DNA of 64,000 nucleotides, from the NCBI GenBank assembly GCA_902826605.1, contig CADEFM010000005.1:286298-350297 (forward strand), in the 5' to 3' direction. The notes below the pieces were generated by a model. That model worked only from the letters and a program-made list of their open reading frames with translations, was not told the origin of the DNA and ran no database searches. A program made the translations under genes and the position numbers. Source of the DNA: an uncultured Acidobacteriota bacterium (GTDB taxonomy: Bacteria; Acidobacteriota; Terriglobia; Bryobacterales; Bryobacteraceae). The number at the start of each line of letters is the position of its first letter. Positions within the stretch are counted from its first letter, which is position 1. Below, one piece after another: positions 60,326 through 64,000 of the stretch.

Positions 60326-62845
60326 ATGCCTGCCAGATTGACTCCAACCAATCATAGGTTAATTGGCAAGAACTATCCGACACCAGACTTAGTCGCCAAA
60401 GTGACTGGAAAGGCAAAGTATGCGGAAGACTATCGCGTCGAGGGAATGTTATTCGCCCGCCTACTCCTGAGCCCATATCCGCACGCTCGGATTCGGAGTA
60501 TTGATACAAGAGCGGCCCTCGCCCTGCCCGGAGTAAAAGCGATTCTCACAGCCGACGACCTCCCAGCCCCGGCCGATAGCCTCACCGATGACGGCACAGT
60601 GATCAAGGCGAACAAATTGGGCGATCAAGGACTCACCATGGAGCCGGTGTATCAGGGTGAGCCCATTCTTGCCGTGGCTGCAGTCGACGAACTCACTGCC
60701 GTCGAAGCGATCGAAAGGATTCGCATCGATTACGAGCGCCTGCCGTTTGTCGTCGATCCACTCGAAACCCTGCGACCCGGAGGGCCGAATCCGCGAAAAG
60801 AAGGCAATGTCTGGGTGCGGCCGCCCGCTCCCCCAGCCGCTCCTGGACAACGCAGATCCGCCCCGGTTCCTCTGATTCAGGAAGTCAAATGGACAGAAGC
60901 CGACTTCGCTGCGGCCCGGGATGGCAAATTGCCCATGGGCAAGGCTCCCGATGAATGGTCGTTCGGGGACATCGACGCCGCTCTTAAGAATGCGGCGTAC
61001 GTTATGGACCATACTTTCGTCACGCCCAACACCAGCCATATTTGCCTGGAAACACGCACCGCGATGGCCTACTGGCAAAACGGAAAAGTTTTCGTTTACA
61101 CCGGCACTCAGAGCACCGCGCAAACAGTTCCGGCGATTGCGCGCTGGCTGGGAATCACTCCGGACAAGGTGGTCCTGATCAGCGAATATACCGGTGGCGG
61201 CTTCGGCAGCAAGGGAACCGCCTCCATTTCACTGATTATCCCGGCGCTGCTCGCGAAGAAAGCTAGCGCCCCGGTCATGATGCGGATCAGCCGCGAGGAG
61301 GAGTATTACATAGGCCGCGCACGTCCAGCCATGCTCGGACGCATGAAAATCGGTTTCTCAAAAGAAGGGCGGATCACGGCGCTCGATATGTTCGTCATAT
61401 CCGACAACGGCGCCTATGATGCAACCAACGATGCGGCTTCGGCCGGAAGGATTGTGTCGTTGTTGTATCAACCGCAATCGATGCGATGGCGCGGTTTAAC
61501 GGTTCTCACGAATACCCCGCCGCGCGGCGCCCAAAGCTCCCCGGGGGGTATGCAAGGGATCGCCATCATTGAAACGGCTCTGGCTCAAGCGGCGCGCAAA
61601 CTGGGTATCGATCAGGTAGCGCTCCGGCGAATTAACGCGCCAGTGGGTAAGGCGCCGTTCGGACCTCCCGGCGCCAACGGGAAGTTACCTCATGCCACCA
61701 GCTCATTCATGACAGAGGCGCTGGACAGCGGGGCCAAACAATTTCGCTGGAAAGAGCGAGCCGCTTTGCCCAAGCGAAATGGAACCAGCGCGCGCGGTGT
61801 GGGCGTTTCGATGAGTGCTTATTCCGGCGGATCGATCGGATTTGACGGATTGTTTGTCATCAGACCGGATGGCAAGCTTTATATTCAGTCTGGCATCGGC
61901 AACCTAGGCACCGAATCCGTGCACGATGTCCATCGAGTTACTGCCGAGATGCTCGGCGTACCCTGGGAAAAGGTGGAAATCGGCTGGGGAAGCTCGGCCA
62001 AGAACCTGCCATGGACATGCGTCTCCGGCGGTAGTCAGACCACTCATGCGATGACGCGTGCAGCGCATGCTGTCGCGATGGAGGGGCGCAAGCGCCTGCA
62101 GGAGATTGCGGCCAAGACCTTCGGTGGCACTCCTGAGAACTATGAGGTTGCCGGCGAACGAGTATTCCGCAAGGGCGGCGGCGCCGGGATGACTTTGGCC
62201 GAAGCCGCACAGCGCGCCATTAAGCTCGGTGGGGTCTACGACGGCCATGAGTTGGGCGATCCGGAGATAAATCGAGTGACGAAGGCATCCGTGAATGCAC
62301 TGGCTGGCCAGGGATTCGTGGCGGCGGCTCGCGACAAGTATCCGCATGATGGCCAAACGTTTTCGTTTGTCGCCACCTTCGCCGAGGTCCAAGTGGATCT
62401 TGAAACGGGCCAATACCGTCTTACGGACTTCCTGGCCGTGGCCGACGTTGGTACAGTGATCCATCCGCGCGCGCTCGGCGGCCAAATAATGGGCCGGTCG
62501 ATTCTTGGAATCGCGCATGCGCTCGGCCAGAAATGGGTCTACGACCAGCACTACGGGCTGCCGATTGCCAAGCGGTTCCACTACAATAAGCCGCCGACGA
62601 TTCTGGATCTTCCGGTAAACGATATGAAGTGGGATGCCTTAAACATCCCGGATCCAGAAACACCGGTGGGGGCGCGCGGTATTGGCGAGCCGCCAGTGGG
62701 AGGCGGATGTGCGGCAGTGTTGAATGCAATCGCCGATGCAGTGGGCGATGAAGTGTTCCGTCGCGCGCCAGTCAATCTCGACACGATTCTGGCATCGCTG
62801 GAAGCGAATCGGCCGGTGCAGGATGGCCTCAAAGCGCATATTTAA
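60326..62845 (+). CDS. Xanthine-dehydrogenase-family molybdopterin-binding subunit, solitary
   Basis: 839 residues. The N-terminal aldehyde oxidase domain has KVTGKAKYAEDYRVEGMLFARLLLSPYPHARI and VYQGEPILAVAAVDE. The cofactor domain has EYTGGGFGSKG, PPRGAQSSPGGMQ, QSGIGNLGTESVHDV and the C-terminal VGARGIGEPPVGGG carrying the catalytic Glu. Residues about 150-200 are a Pro-rich insert (RPPAPPAAPGQRRSAPVP). There is no Tat or other signal. Family role: hydroxylation of aldehydes or aromatic heterocycles with a molybdenum cofactor. The usual 2Fe-2S and FAD subunits are not adjacent, so electrons must leave by subunits encoded elsewhere or the 2Fe-2S subunit lies outside the window. Substrate unknown. 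Confidence 0.92.
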   Translation: MPARLTPTNHRLIGKNYPTPDLVAKVTGKAKYAEDYRVEGMLFARLLLSPYPHARIRSIDTRAALALPGVKAILTADDLPAPADSLTDDGTVIKANKLGDQGLTMEPVYQGEPILAVAAVDELTAVEAIERIRIDYERLPFVVDPLETLRPGGPNPRKEGNVWVRPPAPPAAPGQRRSAPVPLIQEVKWTEADFAAARDGKLPMGKAPDEWSFGDIDAALKNAAYVMDHTFVTPNTSHICLETRTAMAYWQNGKVFVYTGTQSTAQTVPAIARWLGITPDKVVLISEYTGGGFGSKGTASISLIIPALLAKKASAPVMMRISREEEYYIGRARPAMLGRMKIGFSKEGRITALDMFVISDNGAYDATNDAASAGRIVSLLYQPQSMRWRGLTVLTNTPPRGAQSSPGGMQGIAIIETALAQAARKLGIDQVALRRINAPVGKAPFGPPGANGKLPHATSSFMTEALDSGAKQFRWKERAALPKRNGTSARGVGVSMSAYSGGSIGFDGLFVIRPDGKLYIQSGIGNLGTESVHDVHRVTAEMLGVPWEKVEIGWGSSAKNLPWTCVSGGSQTTHAMTRAAHAVAMEGRKRLQEIAAKTFGGTPENYEVAGERVFRKGGGAGMTLAEAAQRAIKLGGVYDGHELGDPEINRVTKASVNALAGQGFVAAARDKYPHDGQTFSFVATFAEVQVDLETGQYRLTDFLAVADVGTVIHPRALGGQIMGRSILGIAHALGQKWVYDQHYGLPIAKRFHYNKPPTILDLPVNDMKWDALNIPDPETPVGARGIGEPPVGGGCAAVLNAIADAVGDEVFRRAPVNLDTILASLEANRPVQDGLKAHI

Positions 62846-62921
62846 GAAACGAAATTCCGGCACCTACAGAAGTGCTTCGGCCACCATGAGTTGAGGTTGG
62901 AAGGAATGACAGAATAGGGTT

Positions 62922-64000
62922 ATGAACGACTCTATCCTACGTTTGACTGCGAGCATGCTGCTGATCGCAGTCCGAGTTACGGCTCAGGCGCCCCAGACGA
63001 CGAACGACCCGTTCCCTCAACCCATTTCGGCGAATGAGAATGTGATCTCGGTGAAGTTTGTTGAGTTCGCTTCCATTCCAGGTATCGAAGGCCAGCCGTC
63101 GCCAGCTAGGATGATGCTGTTGGCTGACGAACCCGGTACCCGCCGGCTTTTCGTCAACGACATGCGGGGAGCGCTTTACAGCGTCGGTTACGACGGCGCG
63201 ACAGTGATTCCATACATGGACATCAACGCCAGGCAATGGGAGATCAATGTCAATTCCAATGGCCGCGAGCGCGGCTTTCAGAGCTTTGCTTTTCATCCCC
63301 AGTTTAGCCAGCGCGGCACACGGGGGTTCGGCAAATTCTACACCATAACAGATACCAGCAACACGACTGCGACTGCCGACTTTAAGCCTGGCGGTGGCAC
63401 TCATACACACGACTCCGTACTGCTTGAGTGGACTGCCAAAGATCCTGCGGCGAAGACATATGACGGGGGCGCCCCGCGTGAGCTCATTCGGTGGGAGCAG
63501 CCGTTCGCCAACCACAACTGCGGCCATATGACCTTTAACCCGCTAGCAACGGCTGGCAGCGAAGATTTTGGTCTTCTGTATATCGGATTTGCCGATGGCG
63601 GCAGTGGAGGCGACCCCTTCAGGCACGCACAGAACCTCAATTCGGCGTTCGGAAAGATTCTGCGCATCGACCCACTCGGCTCCAACAGCGCGAACGGGAA
63701 GTACGGAATTCCCCCGACCAACCCGTTTGCATCTGACGGCAAGGCCAACACGCTCGGCGAAATTTACGCATATGGCGTTCGCAACCCCCAGCGCCTTTTC
63801 TGGGATCGCAAGAACGGCAATATGTTTATGTCCGATATCGGGCAAAACATTGTGGAGGAGATCAGTCCCGTGACCGCAGGCGCCAATTTAGGTTGGAACG
63901 ATTGGGAAGCGAGTTTTGGTTACATCAGCCGCGAGGCGGTTAGTCTGAAGAATCCGCGCGGCGACCCCAAGGTGACGTTCCCCATTGTCGAATACGGCCA
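62922..64000 (+). CDS. Exported PQQ-dependent sugar dehydrogenase (glucose/sorbosone type), N-terminal part
   Basis: The ATG at 62922 opens a frame that stays open to the right edge (359 complete codons), so the gene is truncated by the window. A signal peptide (MNDSILRLTASMLLIAVRV) leads into the six-bladed propeller: RLFVNDMRGALYSVGYDG, GFQSFAFHPQF, NHNCGHMTFNP with a PQQ-site His, LYIGFADGGSGGDPFRHAQNL, LNSAFGKILRIDPLG, IYAYGVRNPQRLFWD and MFMSDIGQNIVEEIS. These are hallmarks of the soluble glucose dehydrogenase B / aldose sugar dehydrogenase family. It would oxidise a sugar in the periplasm with PQQ and calcium. It follows the molybdopterin subunit after 76 bases on the same strand. Confidence 0.87.
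   Translation, partial: MNDSILRLTASMLLIAVRVTAQAPQTTNDPFPQPISANENVISVKFVEFASIPGIEGQPSPARMMLLADEPGTRRLFVNDMRGALYSVGYDGATVIPYMDINARQWEINVNSNGRERGFQSFAFHPQFSQRGTRGFGKFYTITDTSNTTATADFKPGGGTHTHDSVLLEWTAKDPAAKTYDGGAPRELIRWEQPFANHNCGHMTFNPLATAGSEDFGLLYIGFADGGSGGDPFRHAQNLNSAFGKILRIDPLGSNSANGKYGIPPTNPFASDGKANTLGEIYAYGVRNPQRLFWDRKNGNMFMSDIGQNIVEEISPVTAGANLGWNDWEASFGYISREAVSLKNPRGDPKVTFPIVEYG

Noticed and set aside
1..64000. tRNA, rRNA, CRISPR or insertion-sequence content
   Set aside because: Scanning for T-loop-like GTTCRANNC contexts with matching acceptor stems, evenly spaced repeats, and transposase motifs gave nothing convincing; GGTTCGAA hits fall inside coding genes.

Overview
This window reads as a chromosomal segment of a GC-rich, soil-type Acidobacteriota, most likely a Solibacter/Bryobacter-like lineage. 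That placement is inference from gene content: many secreted beta-propeller and quinoprotein enzymes, a secreted M28 peptidase with a PDZ domain, a PIG-L deacetylase coupled to a sodium:solute symporter, and a complex I operon lacking the NADH-input subunits. No rRNA, tRNA, CRISPR array, insertion sequence or phage gene was recognised. Coding density is high and many neighbours overlap by four bases (ATGA, GTGA, CTGA).

Layout. 1-8.7 kb: the N-terminus of a TonB-dependent receptor, an APH-type kinase divergent from an MFS exporter, a conserved unknown with an apparent C-terminal frameshift, a sirohaem nitrite/sulfite reductase, a GT39 membrane glycosyltransferase, an SMP-30 propeller and a NarL-type response regulator. 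8.9-17.2 kb: an unusual membrane-anchored protein with two alpha/beta-hydrolase domains, a pepQ-accB-accC operon, a DsbA-like thioredoxin-fold protein, the M28-PDZ peptidase and an unknown. 17.3-22.1 kb: a PIG-L deacetylase, a 51-residue membrane microprotein and an SSS symporter in one coupled unit with a perfect hairpin at the first junction, then two small overlapping genes. 22.3-31.4 kb: a TPR lipoprotein, a CPBP protease, a HAD hydrolase and a ROK kinase, then a zinc-ribbon protein, an alpha-glucan phosphorylase and a lone osmoprotectant-binding lipoprotein.

31.5-40.4 kb: complex I genes in the order C-D-I-J-K-L-M-N-H, with A, B, E, F and G absent. 40.4-47 kb: serA plus a class V aminotransferase (serine synthesis), a second SMP-30 protein, a PH-like membrane protein, a YqeY protein, an SDR and a secreted metallo-beta-lactamase-fold protein. 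47-51 kb: a three-gene oxalate/formyl-CoA module consisting of an oxalyl-CoA-decarboxylase-like ThDP enzyme, a formyl-CoA:oxalate CoA-transferase and a 10-formyl-THF-hydrolase-like protein. 51.4-54.7 kb: phosphoglucomutase and glucose-6-phosphate isomerase, which with the phosphorylase at 28-30 kb can link glycogen to glycolysis.

54.8-64 kb: a block of exported oxidative enzymes. A mutarotase-like protein, a cytochrome c/PQQ quinoprotein and a metallo-beta-lactamase-fold protein form one ATGA-coupled unit. A Tat-type NHL propeller lies divergent to a solitary xanthine-dehydrogenase-type molybdopterin subunit. A sorbosone-dehydrogenase-like quinoprotein runs off the window. A recurring feature is a TANANT -10-like hexamer only 6-8 bases before a start codon, suggesting leaderless transcripts for several genes.
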